Source of the DNA: Flavipsychrobacter sp.
GTDB lineage: Bacteria; Bacteroidota; Bacteroidia; Chitinophagales; Chitinophagaceae
Reading direction: 5' to 3'
DNA: 29,310 nt
Assembly (NCBI GenBank): GCA_021156265.1
Contig: JAJNBR010000003.1
Location: 1-29,310 of the forward strand
The notes below the pieces were generated by a model. The model saw only the letters and a program-made list of their open reading frames with translations, made no database searches and was not told the origin of the DNA. The position numbers were made by a program, and so were the translations under genes. Of this stretch, positions 1 through 9,507 are shown piece by piece (the stretch's first letter is position 1; every line of letters begins with the position of its first letter).

Positions 1-689
1 GGCAAAGCCAGCTTGTTATTTCGAAGAGCATGCGAAAGACTCTTTGTAAGGGTATCATTAAGGAGATCCAAATACTCGTCCTCACAGTAGCGTTGTGACG
101 ATATCTCCCAGTTCCAATATCGTTTAGTACTTATCAAATCAAGTGAGGCATCAAAACGATAGTGCGTAGCCGGTGCCAGGATTTGAATGTTTTTGAGATA
201 GGTTGTGGTACCCTGAAAGAAGCCCACTCCAAAAAAACCTGAAATTCCTTCCCAGTCAAGTTTCTTGTCGCTTGACTGACGGGCTAACCCGAGAAAGTAT
301 GTGCCTATTGCTTTTTGTTTTCCATCGTTCAGCCAATACGCATGATAAGTGCCAAACCGGTTGGTAAACACATGCCATTCTTTCAACTGCTTGTCAAAAA
401 GAAACACCAGGTAATGTCCAGCCGGATCATCAAATGTTGCAACCTGTCCGTCAATAAACCTTGTGCACGTTTCAATGAGGTGTTGCGGATCTACATTTTC
501 GTAAAATTGACCCAGCGTGAAAAGTGTATACCTTGGTGAAGAGTGTTTATTTATATAGTTAACACCCCCGTTTTGCGCTACGCTCGAAAAACAATGTGTT
601 GTATCGCTACAATTTTTCCAGCTTGCGTTCCCCGTCCGGGCATAAACAGGCGAAGTCGAACCAATCCATATATCGCAAAACGCACTCAT
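1..689 (-). CDS. Asparagine synthase-related protein, N-terminal part (cut by left edge)
   Basis: This open frame starts at an ATG that overlaps the TGA of the upstream glycosyltransferase gene (ATGA, 686-689) and runs off the left edge, giving about 229 residues. It resembles the N-terminal half of asparagine-synthase family proteins. Residues about 109-119 read TNRFGTYHAYW, matching the DRFG...YW segment of AsnB. Residues about 150-180 contain GFFGVGFFQG followed by a PATHYRF stretch, matching the GYVPG...PPGH linker before the synthetase domain. The N-terminus is not MCGI, so the catalytic Cys2 of class II glutamine amidotransferases is missing. The glutaminase part is therefore probably degenerate, with ammonia coming from elsewhere. 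The ATP-pyrophosphatase domain lies outside the window. In such clusters these proteins may amidate uronic acids or other precursors; that role is inferred. Confidence 0.75.
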   Translation of the reverse strand, partial: MSAFCDIWIGSTSPVYARTGNASWKNCSDTTHCFSSVAQNGGVNYINKHSSPRYTLFTLGQFYENVDPQHLIETCTRFIDGQVATFDDPAGHYLVFLFDKQLKEWHVFTNRFGTYHAYWLNDGKQKAIGTYFLGLARQSSDKKLDWEGISGFFGVGFFQGTTTYLKNIQILAPATHYRFDASLDLISTKRYWNWEISSQRYCEDEYLDLLNDTLTKSLSHALRNNKLAL

Positions 690-1801
690 CGCTTCAAAAT
701 CTGTAGATACATATTTGAGAACCCGGATGCTTCTTTATCAAGCGAATGGTCTTTCGAAACCATTTTGCGCGCATTGTCGGCAAACCTCTTTGCTTCGCTT
801 GGTTTGTCGATGTAGCTTCTTATACACTCAGCTAATTCAGTTGCATTTTCCGGTTTGAATAACAAGCCCGTTTGCTGCGATCTGATAAGATCTCTACTGC
901 CGGCTACATTACTTGCAATACATGGCACTCCGGCAGCCATCGCTTCCAGCAATGCTACCGGACAACCTTCTTCATGTCCACCTCTATTTGTGGTAGGCAA
1001 AACAAAAATATCCGAGGCATTAAGCAGCTCAGTAACATTAGCAATGGCTCCCATGAACACCACCCGCTTCTCTAGTTTGTGCAATACGACCAGATCACGA
1101 AGACTCTTTACATATTCAGCATCCCTCTCTGCTCCAGCCAAAACCAAGTAAGCATTTTCTATCTCACTGACCGCCTTTATCAAAGTTGCCTGGTCTTTGG
1201 ATCGCACGACTTGGGCAACGCAGCTAATCAAGGTTGCATCAGAAGGTATACACAAACGATCTCTTAGCCTGGCTGAGGGCGTTACTGATATATTCAAAGA
1301 AACTCCCCCAGGAACAAAAAATGTTTTTCGTTGCAAACCGCTCGCCGAAAGCGGTCCATTTGTCAACGTTGAGTTTCGTGCTACTATGGCGGTGGATAAA
1401 TAACTTTTCACCTTCCATGCCAACCTGTCCCAGTTCATATTTTTTTTGACATACACATACCGGGCCCCTGAAAATTTTGCCACCAGGGCTTCTGTGTAGT
1501 CGGAGGACCAATTAAAGGACTGCCAAATATGGAAGTTATAAGACCTGAATTTCTTAGCAAGAAAGAAGGATTCCATCAGTTTACCGGGTAGCGGTACACG
1601 CTCATCAACAGAAAACTGCTCCGTAATGACCGGGTAACCTTTCTTTTGTATCTCGGCGTATAAATCACCGCCAGGCTGTTGCACGGCAATAAACGGTTCA
1701 AACAGATCTTTGTCCAGCCGCTCAATGATGTTAAACATTTCCCGACCGCTACCGGCAGTCAAAAAGTTGGGTATCGTAAATAGTATCCTGATCTTTTCCA
1801 T
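686..1801 (-). CDS. Glycosyltransferase family 4 protein
   Basis: This is a GT-B fold retaining glycosyltransferase that would add one sugar to the repeat unit on a lipid carrier at the inner face of the membrane. The N-terminus has the usual hydrophobic beta strand and glycine-rich loop (RILFTIPNFLTAGSGREMF). The C-terminal donor-binding half carries the E-x7-E signature in EEGCPVALLEAMAAGVP, followed by GLLFKPENATELAECI, which is typical of GT4. The ATG at 1801 is chosen. A GTG at 1810 that overlaps the upstream TGA (GTGA) is an alternative adding three residues. The next gene downstream overlaps by 4 bp. Donor and acceptor sugars cannot be read from the sequence. Confidence 0.9.
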   Translation of the reverse strand: MEKIRILFTIPNFLTAGSGREMFNIIERLDKDLFEPFIAVQQPGGDLYAEIQKKGYPVITEQFSVDERVPLPGKLMESFFLAKKFRSYNFHIWQSFNWSSDYTEALVAKFSGARYVYVKKNMNWDRLAWKVKSYLSTAIVARNSTLTNGPLSASGLQRKTFFVPGGVSLNISVTPSARLRDRLCIPSDATLISCVAQVVRSKDQATLIKAVSEIENAYLVLAGAERDAEYVKSLRDLVVLHKLEKRVVFMGAIANVTELLNASDIFVLPTTNRGGHEEGCPVALLEAMAAGVPCIASNVAGSRDLIRSQQTGLLFKPENATELAECIRSYIDKPSEAKRFADNARKMVSKDHSLDKEASGFSNMYLQILKR

Positions 1802-1806
1802 CACGA

Positions 1807-2502
1807 TCACACGTAAACAGGATCTATATAGGTATATACCGGCTTGCTACGCTTGACACCAAACATCATCAGATTGGTCTCATAAAGTAATGCCCGTTGA
1901 TTGAATATGTTGTTGTGCAGATTTAGTTTACGCAGCAATTTGACATACCATTTGACATAACGGGGTTGTGCATTAAGACGACTACCAAAGTCAAATTCCG
2001 GGAATTCGTCAAGTCTAAATGTTTTATCACCCTGCCTGACTGACAGCGCACATTTCTCGTCAATGAATTCCACGTTAGGAAAGAGATAGTCTACCGATTG
2101 AGGTGTAAACCTCCACATATCTATCGGAATACGATGCAACCTCCAGGAGAAGGGTACGCTAAACAGAAGTACTCCCCCTTCATCCAACAGGCTTTCGATA
2201 TTTTTTGCCATTGAGAAAATGTCGGTCACATGTTCCATTACATAATGGCAATGAATGGTACGAAATTTCGCAATTGGCAACTTTGTGATTTCCTCCTTAT
2301 CACAAAGGTTAACAACCTGGTCAACACCATCACCGTGAAATATGTCGATTCCAAGGTATTGCGTAGGCTTGCCGTCCACGTGTATATCCAGTGGTTTGTA
2401 TTGCGTATAAGACGGATCAATGAGAGAACCTATCTCCAGCACCGGACCTTCTAACAAGCTACTAAATTGCTGAAAGTGTCGTATCGTTTGTAACGTAGCC
2501 AT
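1807..2502 (-). CDS. Class I SAM-dependent methyltransferase
   Basis: This 231-residue protein is probably a SAM-dependent methyltransferase that modifies a sugar or chain end of the polysaccharide. Motif I is GPVLEIGSL near residues 19-27, where G and E contact SAM. A later strand reads YLGIDIFHGDGVD. HCHYVMEHVTDIF near residues 84-96 matches the methyltransferase_11 'VLEHV.D' segment, and it is followed by LLDEGGVLLFSVPF. The gene overlaps the upstream glycosyltransferase by 41 bp (2462-2502), so the two are read in different frames and are probably translationally coupled. The overlap and its position between two glycosyltransferases support a role in decorating the polymer. The methyl acceptor is unknown. 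Confidence 0.85.
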   Translation of the reverse strand: MATLQTIRHFQQFSSLLEGPVLEIGSLIDPSYTQYKPLDIHVDGKPTQYLGIDIFHGDGVDQVVNLCDKEEITKLPIAKFRTIHCHYVMEHVTDIFSMAKNIESLLDEGGVLLFSVPFSWRLHRIPIDMWRFTPQSVDYLFPNVEFIDEKCALSVRQGDKTFRLDEFPEFDFGSRLNAQPRYVKWYVKLLRKLNLHNNIFNQRALLYETNLMMFGVKRSKPVYTYIDPVYV

Positions 2503-3724
2503 TATTCCGAACCTTATTCTCGATTAATGTTGTTAGCCTCTGCAAAGGTTGCTTAATAAAATATTGTCGAATCCATTCAGAGGCATGGAGACCCATTTCG
2601 CGCATTTCATCCGGATTAGAAACCGCAAACGAAATTGCTTTAGATATCTCATCTGGCTCCCTGGCATTAAGCAACGGATAGAGCTCGGGATATGCATCCG
2701 AATAAAGCCTATCATCACGATGATGTATCACAGGCTTACTCATCAGCATCGCCTCAACGATAGTGCCAAAGGTTAAATAACTTCTACCAAACTCTCCTGC
2801 GCAAACATCCACCTTACCAATAAGACACATTATCTCTCTTCGTGCCATTTTCGGCAACCAGATCACGTACTCTTCTATACCTAAGTCCTTAATAAGTTCT
2901 TTTGAATGCTGCAGATCATATCCATACTCGAGCATTATCAGGCAAGCGTTTCCTTTTTCATGCCGAATAAAGTCCGAAAAACCTTGGATAAGATGATGAG
3001 TATTCTTGGGCGTGAATTCATTGTACCTAGACTTCCATTCCTGGCGTCCGTGGTACAAAATCAGCAAATCATATTGTTGCCGTGCATTTTCGACCAACTG
3101 CAACCACGCGACACTTTCTTGCATGGCCTCAACTTCAGCATAGGCATTAGGATACACGAAAGGCATGGGCACATGCTCCAGCTTGCCTTTACACTTCAAG
3201 CTACGGAGTTTAGATTCAAAGTCTTCATTAGTGTGATCAACCCAAACATATCGCGCATTTGCGATAACGCCCCGCATCGATTTCGCCGGCGTGCCTTTGT
3301 TAAGCATTCGCCGCGTTTTTGAATAGTCTGCCGATCGTAAGTGATAGGCTAATTTATGCCGCAGCAAAAACTCCTGTGGTAACTGCGCGTATTTATATAC
3401 ATCAGACCCGTACGGATAATATACGTCCATATCAATACCGGCCCGGTAAGCCGCTGCAGCCTCGTCACCCTGCCCTATATAAAAATCAAACTCTGCCAGT
3501 TGCTGTCGAATAAACTGCTCATCAATGTTGCAAATACCATTTTCAAGCCAATTCACCTCATGACAATAAAATTGATAGTCATTGGTCCACGAATCTGTCG
3601 ATGGCTGAAAATGATCCATCGCCACCCGGTAGAATAAATGCGCATCGTAACCCAAGTCGCGTAAATGACGGGTGATGGCGAAAAAATTATTGTTCATGTT
3701 TCCAATCAGTGCAACACGTATCAT
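2462..3724 (-). CDS. Glycosyltransferase, GT-B fold (divergent GT4-like)
   Basis: This 420-residue protein starts with a Rossmann-like strand (MIRVALIGNMNNNFFAITRHL). It ends with a GT4-like donor-binding segment, FGTIVEAMLMSKPVIHHRDD, followed by a DEISKAISFAVSNPDEM helix pair, the usual layout of GT-B glycosyltransferases. The E-x7-E motif is imperfect and overall similarity to common GT4 proteins seems low, so this is a divergent member. The start ATG overlaps the TGA of the flippase gene (ATGA, 3721-3724), and the 3' end overlaps the methyltransferase by 41 bp. It probably adds one residue of the repeat unit. The linkage and donor are not predictable. Confidence 0.75.
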   Translation of the reverse strand: MIRVALIGNMNNNFFAITRHLRDLGYDAHLFYRVAMDHFQPSTDSWTNDYQFYCHEVNWLENGICNIDEQFIRQQLAEFDFYIGQGDEAAAAYRAGIDMDVYYPYGSDVYKYAQLPQEFLLRHKLAYHLRSADYSKTRRMLNKGTPAKSMRGVIANARYVWVDHTNEDFESKLRSLKCKGKLEHVPMPFVYPNAYAEVEAMQESVAWLQLVENARQQYDLLILYHGRQEWKSRYNEFTPKNTHHLIQGFSDFIRHEKGNACLIMLEYGYDLQHSKELIKDLGIEEYVIWLPKMARREIMCLIGKVDVCAGEFGRSYLTFGTIVEAMLMSKPVIHHRDDRLYSDAYPELYPLLNAREPDEISKAISFAVSNPDEMREMGLHASEWIRQYFIKQPLQRLTTLIENKVRNNGYVTNDTTLSAI

Positions 3725-5208
3725 ACGCGAAAAACCAAGTTAAATACTGACTGTGATTTCGGAAAAGTAATCCCTAAAAAAGCAGATATTTTTTTCAACT
3801 CGTTTTGAAAAAACACTTTAAACGCGATAAAGTAAACTGCTACGAAAAGAAAACCTGTAACAACAATAACTGATATCGGTGCCGGATTGAAATAGGTAGT
3901 CACAAAAGTCGAAAAAAACAGCAACAGCAAAACAATTACCGATGTGTTGAGAAAATAAGGGGCGAGATCACGATACCACCTGTTTGTTGGCTTTTCCACG
4001 GTGTTCATGATCTGCCTAATACTTATGTTTACAAAAGCCGATTTAACCAATATCACTGCTGTTGCCAATCCTGCCAACCCGAATAATGCCCCTGCAAAGC
4101 TCGCAACAAGATGAAATGGCGTATATACAAGCGTTACTTTAAAGCTGTCTTTGACCCGGTGGAAAGAATTCATCACGCAACCGTAGGAGCTGGTTACGAC
4201 TCTAAGCATTGCGTATACCAGCAAAATTTGTGTCGGCAGGACTGCATCCAACCATTTTTGCCCGTATACGGTTAAAATAATTGGCTTAGCGGCCACGATC
4301 ATCGTTCCTAATACAGGGAATAAGAGGAATGAGAATGTTTTCAGAAAATTAATATAATGGTTATAGAACCGCTCTTTGTCATCTACATATTTTGGTAATA
4401 CAGCTGACAGTATACTATTTGAAATCATCACTAGTTGAGATGTCAACATATCTGCCAGCTGAACAGCAATGTTGTAGACACCCAATTTTTCAAGCCCCAG
4501 TACTTTACTCAATATAATTTTATCGCCCTGGTCTGCTATTCTGGCTAATATACTGGCTCCCATCAGGTGTCTGGTAAATCCAAAAATCTCTTTCCATCTG
4601 TGTGTGTGAAAACTCCACGACGGACGGAAGGACACATTCCGATAAAGCAAGATTGTTATGATGGGCTGAAAAAGTAGCGTTGGTATCAAAAGACTGTAAA
4701 CCCCAAGATTGCAATATGCTGCAATAACCTTTCCAACAGCAATGAGTAAAATAAAAGGCGCTTGTATTTTTACCTGTTGCTCAAACAACATGTGTTTGCT
4801 AAGCCAGGTTTTGGGAATGCCCTGCAACTGAGAAAACATGAAGAGCATTCCAAGCAAAGCACATATTTTCCATATTCGGTCATCTCCCTGGAAGTTCGCC
4901 CAAACCGGCGCTATTGCCAAAAACACGACGAGTATTCCTACTGAAATGACTATGTTAAACCAGAAAGCCGCTTTAAAGATTTCGTCACTGTCATCTTTTC
5001 TATAGGCGATAAGATACTCAGCGAGGCCGGTGGTACCGAAGACGGAAACGATAGCCAATAGCACTTCCGATATACTTACTAATCCAAAATCATATGGTGA
5101 CAGTTTCCTGGCGAGAACGATCATTGCGATCATACCCACCAGCTTCTCAAGCATGTTTCTGTACAGAAAGCTTAAAAAACCCTTCGCAGCCTTTTTACCA
5201 AGCCCCAT
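3721..5208 (-). CDS. Polysaccharide flippase, Wzx/WzxC type (MOP superfamily)
   Basis: This 495-residue polytopic membrane protein has about 12-14 hydrophobic segments spread along its length. The N-terminus (NMLEKLVGMIAMIVLARKLS, then PYDFGLVSISEVL) is characteristic of Polysacc_synt/MVF-type exporters, which carry the 'LSPxDFGxV' element. Family members flip undecaprenyl-diphosphate-linked repeat units across the inner membrane. The gene lies 26 bp after the WbpD-like acetyltransferase and overlaps the next glycosyltransferase by 4 bp. No Wzy polymerase is seen in the window, so a Wzx/Wzy pathway is probable but only half visible. Confidence 0.88.
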   Translation of the reverse strand: MGLGKKAAKGFLSFLYRNMLEKLVGMIAMIVLARKLSPYDFGLVSISEVLLAIVSVFGTTGLAEYLIAYRKDDSDEIFKAAFWFNIVISVGILVVFLAIAPVWANFQGDDRIWKICALLGMLFMFSQLQGIPKTWLSKHMLFEQQVKIQAPFILLIAVGKVIAAYCNLGVYSLLIPTLLFQPIITILLYRNVSFRPSWSFHTHRWKEIFGFTRHLMGASILARIADQGDKIILSKVLGLEKLGVYNIAVQLADMLTSQLVMISNSILSAVLPKYVDDKERFYNHYINFLKTFSFLLFPVLGTMIVAAKPIILTVYGQKWLDAVLPTQILLVYAMLRVVTSSYGCVMNSFHRVKDSFKVTLVYTPFHLVASFAGALFGLAGLATAVILVKSAFVNISIRQIMNTVEKPTNRWYRDLAPYFLNTSVIVLLLLFFSTFVTTYFNPAPISVIVVTGFLFVAVYFIAFKVFFQNELKKISAFLGITFPKSQSVFNLVFRV

Positions 5209-5234
5209 AACGATTCGTCATCCACCGTGGAATA

Positions 5235-5810
5235 CTATACGCCCAGGTTTACCACAGCTCCCTCGACTATTTTATACTGTATGCCGCTTTCAGGACATAC
5301 GGCTGTTCCATTATCATCGAACTCCAGCCGATGACCATGTTCACTCATCCAGCCTATTTGCCTGCCTGGATTACCAACTACAAGTGCATACGGCAGCACA
5401 TGCTTTGTCACTACAGCCCCCGCGCCCACAAATGCAAACTCCCCAATATCATGACCACAGACGATCGTAGCGTTTGCTCCAATAGTGGCGCCTTTGCCCA
5501 CATGCGTACGTGCATATTGCCCACGCCTGTTAATAGCACTACGCGGATTGGTGACATTTGTAAACACACACGACGGGCCGAGAAACACGTCATCGCCACA
5601 GGTCACGCCTGTATATATAGAGACATTGTTTTGCACCTTAACATTATTACCAAGTTCAACATCTGAGGCAATCACAACATTTTGGCCGATGTTGCAACTC
5701 GCGCCAATCTTGCAACCAGGCATTAGGTGCGAAAAATGCCAGATCTTAGTATTATCCCCTATGATACAGCCTTCATCAATTACAGCTGTAGGATGTGCAA
5801 AGTAGTTCAT
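5235..5810 (-). CDS. wbpD: WbpD-type UDP-sugar N-acetyltransferase (left-handed beta helix)
   Basis: This 191-residue protein consists almost entirely of hexapeptide repeats (I-G-x-x-x-x type), beginning with FAHPTAVIDEGCIIGDNTKI and ending with VVGNPGRQIGWMSEHGHRLE. That tail is typical of WbpD/WlbB enzymes. In Pseudomonas O5 and Bordetella, these acetylate the 3-amino group of UDP-2-acetamido-3-amino-2,3-dideoxyglucuronate using acetyl-CoA. The adjacent TviB-type dehydrogenase (3 bp upstream) supplies a uronic acid. The amidination genes upstream act, in known systems, on the product of this branch. The 3-dehydrogenase WbpB is not in the window. The aminotransferase at 14981-16126 could act as WbpE, but this is not certain. 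The family call is strong; the exact substrate is inferred. Confidence 0.85.
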   Translation of the reverse strand: MNYFAHPTAVIDEGCIIGDNTKIWHFSHLMPGCKIGASCNIGQNVVIASDVELGNNVKVQNNVSIYTGVTCGDDVFLGPSCVFTNVTNPRSAINRRGQYARTHVGKGATIGANATIVCGHDIGEFAFVGAGAVVTKHVLPYALVVGNPGRQIGWMSEHGHRLEFDDNGTAVCPESGIQYKIVEGAVVNLGV

Positions 5811-5813
5811 ATT

Positions 5814-7100
5814 CTATAGTCGAGAATGAATTAGCTCCCTGTCAAGACAACCCTTCACATCGTATATGATCCCGTTCTCCTTGAGATGCTCCCGCCAGTC
5901 GGCAGAAACAAATTCTTTATGAGCAACAGCTAATACTATGGCGTCATATTTTCCACTTGGCAGCTCATTTGTCGTTTCAATACCGTATTCGTGTTTTACC
6001 TCTGCAGGATCGGCCCATGGATCGTAGGTCGTTACGTTGATATCATAGGAGTTAAGTTCCTTTACTATATCGATCACGCGAGTATTACGAACATCGGGAC
6101 AATTTTCTTTAAATGTAATCCCGAGCAGCAGGACATCTGCTTTTTTTACCGGCACATTTCTTTTGATCATCAGTTTCACGACCTCATTGGCTATATAACC
6201 GCCCATACCATCGTTTAGTCTTCTGCCTGAAAGAATTATCTCTGGGTGATACCCGACATCCTGAGCTTTTTGGGCCAGGTAATATGGATCAACTCCTATA
6301 CAATGGCCGCCAACTAGGCCTGGTTTAAATGCAAGAAAGTTCCACTTGGTGGCGGCGGCGGCCAACACATCGTGCGTGTCGATGTTCATCCGGTTAAATA
6401 TCTTGGCCAGCTCATTAACGAATGCGATATTTATATCCCGTTGAGCATTCTCAATAACTTTTGCCGCTTCAGCTACTTTAATGCTGGCAGCTTTGTGTGT
6501 GCCCGCTGTTATTATAGACCTATAGAGACCATCTACCACTTCTGCAATTTCCGGCGTCGATCCGGAAGTCACTTTTTTGATCTTTGTTACGGTATGCTGC
6601 TTATCGCCCGGGTTAATCCGTTCCGGCGAATAGCCGCAGAAAAAGTCTTTGTTGTAACCCAGCCCCGATATCCGCTCCAGCACAGGAACACATTCTTCTT
6701 CAGTCACACCGGGGTATACCGTGGATTCATAGATCACCACATCGTCTGCCTTTAATACCTTCCCAACTGTTTCACTCGCTTTGCATAATGGCGTTAAGTC
6801 CGGCCTATTGTATTTGTCAACAGGGGTAGGAACTGTAACGATGTAAATGTTGCAATCAGCAATTTCTGCCAATTCTGATGTGAAATCAATCCCTTTTTGA
6901 CTGCTTTTTAAATCGATAACCTCTTTGAGTACTGTGTTATCTACCTCCAGCGTATTGTCCACTCCATCCCGCAGTTCGGAGATTCTTTTTTGATTGATAT
7001 CAAATCCTTTTACAGGATAGTATTTTGCGAACTCAACAGCGAGTGGTAACCCGACGTATCCAAGGCCGATGATACAAATTCGATAAGGGGGATTTGGCAT
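5814..7100 (-). CDS. tviB: UDP-N-acetylhexosamine 6-dehydrogenase, TviB/WbpO family
   Basis: This NAD-dependent four-electron dehydrogenase oxidises C6 of UDP-GlcNAc or UDP-GalNAc to the uronic acid. With the ATG at 7100 the protein has 428 residues. An upstream TTG at 7106 is possible but less likely. The Rossmann motif GLGYVGLPLAVEF is at residues 12-24. The conserved ESTVYPGVTEEECVP is near 125-139 and GYSPERINPGD near 156-166. The catalytic cysteine is C267 in GGHCIGVDPYYL. The RTLEV-like segment near residue 50 and overall similarity place it with TviB/VipA and WbpO rather than with UDP-glucose dehydrogenases. It lies 7 bp after the autokinase gene and 3 bp before the WbpD-like acetyltransferase. 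Confidence 0.93.
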   Translation of the reverse strand: MPNPPYRICIIGLGYVGLPLAVEFAKYYPVKGFDINQKRISELRDGVDNTLEVDNTVLKEVIDLKSSQKGIDFTSELAEIADCNIYIVTVPTPVDKYNRPDLTPLCKASETVGKVLKADDVVIYESTVYPGVTEEECVPVLERISGLGYNKDFFCGYSPERINPGDKQHTVTKIKKVTSGSTPEIAEVVDGLYRSIITAGTHKAASIKVAEAAKVIENAQRDINIAFVNELAKIFNRMNIDTHDVLAAAATKWNFLAFKPGLVGGHCIGVDPYYLAQKAQDVGYHPEIILSGRRLNDGMGGYIANEVVKLMIKRNVPVKKADVLLLGITFKENCPDVRNTRVIDIVKELNSYDINVTTYDPWADPAEVKHEYGIETTNELPSGKYDAIVLAVAHKEFVSADWREHLKENGIIYDVKGCLDRELIHSRL

Positions 7101-7107
7101 AAACAAA

Positions 7108-9489
7108 TTAAAGTTTGCTGATTATTTTTTTTAGTCGTGTATGTTTTGCTTTGCTTTCAGTGTCGTTATCGAAATAACCATTCCCATACACCCCATATCC
7201 ATAACCCGCGCGGTTACCTCTTGTTATCTTGACATCATTTAAAACAATGCTCATTCGTTTCATCTTTCGCGACTGGTGCAATTCATTGCTGGCTTGCACC
7301 TGTTGGCGATGCGTATACCCCTGCCGCACTACGTAAAGCACAATATCTGCATAAGTATTCAACAATTGTGCATCCGTAACCAGCCCAATCGGGGCAGTAT
7401 CCAACACAATGTAATCGAAATCCTTCTTCAACTCCTCCAGCAACTGGCGAACGCGCGGTAGTGTTACCAATTCTGCGGGATTGGGCGGAATTGCACCTGA
7501 CGGTATTATATAAAGCCCTTCGAAGGCACCCGACGGTTTCAATATATCCGAAATTTCAGCCTTCCCAATCGCGTAATTTGAAAGTCCAACATTGTTGTCT
7601 ATTCCAAAATGAACTGAAATTTTGGGTTTTCTCAGGTCCAATTCCAATAAAACTACCTTTTTGTTTAAGAGCGCGAGCGAACAGGCGAGGTTAATAGCAA
7701 TGAATGACTTTCCTTCCCCACTCATACTTGAGGTGAGCAATATAGTTTTCTCGTTATCTTCCGGCAAAAGAAACTGAAGATTCGTCCTTAGTGCGCGAAA
7801 TTGTTCCGAAAGCTGGCTGCGACTATCCTTTTTTATAGCAATAGCTTGCTCCGTGTAGTTATGTCCAATCTCACCGATCACCGGCACCGCTGTAATCTTA
7901 CTCAGGTCTTTCCTGGTTCTGATCTTCACATTCAGCAGCTCTTTTAAAAATATATAACTCAACGGAACGGCTAACCCTATAACCAAAGCAATGAGAAAAA
8001 TCCTTTTGCCATTGGGAGCAACGGGCACAGTTTCAGCTTCAGCCGGGTCGATCACCCTGGCGCTCGCAATGGTTGCGGACTTCGATATGGCAGTTTCTTC
8101 TCTTTTCTTTAGTAAAAAGAGGTACAACTGCTCAATAATATTCTGTTGCCGTGAGTATTCAAGGAATATTCTTTCACGCGCAGGTACTTGTGAGATCTTC
8201 TCGTTGTAGCTAGCGTTATTCCTTTCCAGTTCATCTATTGTCACTTCCAGGTTCCTCCTGATAGATGCAAGGTTGGCAAGAATATCATGACGAGAGTTTA
8301 ACAACCGGACATCCAGATTCTTTATATACGGACTGTTTTCTGTATTTGTAAGCGATAACGCCTCCTTTTGGCTCTGAATCTGATTGTAGGTGTTTATGAG
8401 ATTGTGCAGGGTAATGTCATCAACAAAAAACGACGACGGTACTATGCGGTCATGATTTCGGTCGTTCTTCAGATAGTTAGAAAGGGATGCGATCACCTTA
8501 AGCTTTACCTCACTCTGCAAAAGTTGCCTTGTGTTATCGTTTGTATTGCCGATCAGTGCTTTCGACTGTTCTTCAATATTGGTAAAATGATTAGTACTTT
8601 TAAAAACCTCGATATCCTTTTCTACCCCGGTCAGCTCTTGTTTCACTTCCGATAATCTGTCGTCTACAAATTCAATAGTACCGTTTACTACCTTATTCCT
8701 ATCGTCAATATTTGCCTGGATATATACATCAATTAGTTTACTGACGATATCTTCCCCACGTTCCGGTACCGCATCGCTTATCGAAATCTTAATTATACTT
8801 ACTTGCTTATTAACCGGCTCTATCACAAGCGAATTTGAATACGCTTTTGCAATTGCATCCACCGGGCTAATGGTAAAGAAAAATTCGCCATCATTTTTCA
8901 GTTCCGGTTTTGCAGCGATATTTTCATCAATCACTATTGGTCCGACCGAAAGCTTAACTGTATCGCCGTATTTGCCTGAGTGAACAACGCTACCGTCATA
9001 GATTGTGAACTTGTTGCCAGTTAGAATCAATCGATATCCATAGCTGGTCTTTAGCGTATTATTTTGATATTGCGGAAGAACCACAAATGGTCCGCCTGTG
9101 TACAACTCGGTATTTTTAACGCGGCCTTTTACGAGGTACCGGATATTCAAATCCAATTCTTCCACCACGCGCTTCATCAGGTGTTTGCTTTTGAAAATCT
9201 CTATCTCATTGTCGACTGTACCACCACCTGTATGCACACCAAGGTCCTGCAACATCTGTCCATCTCCCATTCCCCCTTTCGCATTGTCCCTGACATATAC
9301 TTTAGATTGTATCAAATAAACGGGTGTGGAGTATCGCAAATAGACGTAAGCACCTATGAGTGATGCCACAACAAAAACAACTAGCAATGGCCAAAACTCG
9401 GTAACCTTGTCTATAACAGTTTCTACGGTAATAACAGACCCGCGCTCTCGATCCGAATCTTCAAATATTGGTTGCAGCTCTTTTTGCAT
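7108..9489 (-). CDS. wzc: Polysaccharide chain-length regulator / tyrosine autokinase, Wzc type
   Basis: This 793-residue inner-membrane protein joins a Wzz-like co-polymerase and a bacterial tyrosine kinase. Transmembrane helices lie at about 33-52 and 496-515, flanking a long periplasmic region with predicted coiled coil (about 270-460). The cytoplasmic kinase has Walker A TSSMSGEGKS (586-594), Walker A' VVLLELDLRKP (612-622) and Walker B YIVLDTAP (693-700). The tail has Tyr at 763, 765, 768 and 772 in a Gly-rich cluster, the expected autophosphorylation sites. It controls polymer assembly and export. The probable cognate phosphatase is the PHP protein at 18292. A 67-bp gap precedes it, the largest inside the operon, so an internal promoter is possible but not shown. 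Confidence 0.95.
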   Translation of the reverse strand: MQKELQPIFEDSDRERGSVITVETVIDKVTEFWPLLVVFVVASLIGAYVYLRYSTPVYLIQSKVYVRDNAKGGMGDGQMLQDLGVHTGGGTVDNEIEIFKSKHLMKRVVEELDLNIRYLVKGRVKNTELYTGGPFVVLPQYQNNTLKTSYGYRLILTGNKFTIYDGSVVHSGKYGDTVKLSVGPIVIDENIAAKPELKNDGEFFFTISPVDAIAKAYSNSLVIEPVNKQVSIIKISISDAVPERGEDIVSKLIDVYIQANIDDRNKVVNGTIEFVDDRLSEVKQELTGVEKDIEVFKSTNHFTNIEEQSKALIGNTNDNTRQLLQSEVKLKVIASLSNYLKNDRNHDRIVPSSFFVDDITLHNLINTYNQIQSQKEALSLTNTENSPYIKNLDVRLLNSRHDILANLASIRRNLEVTIDELERNNASYNEKISQVPARERIFLEYSRQQNIIEQLYLFLLKKREETAISKSATIASARVIDPAEAETVPVAPNGKRIFLIALVIGLAVPLSYIFLKELLNVKIRTRKDLSKITAVPVIGEIGHNYTEQAIAIKKDSRSQLSEQFRALRTNLQFLLPEDNEKTILLTSSMSGEGKSFIAINLACSLALLNKKVVLLELDLRKPKISVHFGIDNNVGLSNYAIGKAEISDILKPSGAFEGLYIIPSGAIPPNPAELVTLPRVRQLLEELKKDFDYIVLDTAPIGLVTDAQLLNTYADIVLYVVRQGYTHRQQVQASNELHQSRKMKRMSIVLNDVKITRGNRAGYGYGVYGNGYFDNDTESKAKHTRLKKIISKL

Positions 9490-9507
9490 ATGCTTATTGT
9501 TCGTTCT

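Noticed and set aside
315..815. Two short plus-strand open frames near the left edge
   Set aside because: They lie antisense to the asparagine-synthase-like frame and the glycosyltransferase, both of which show family motifs.
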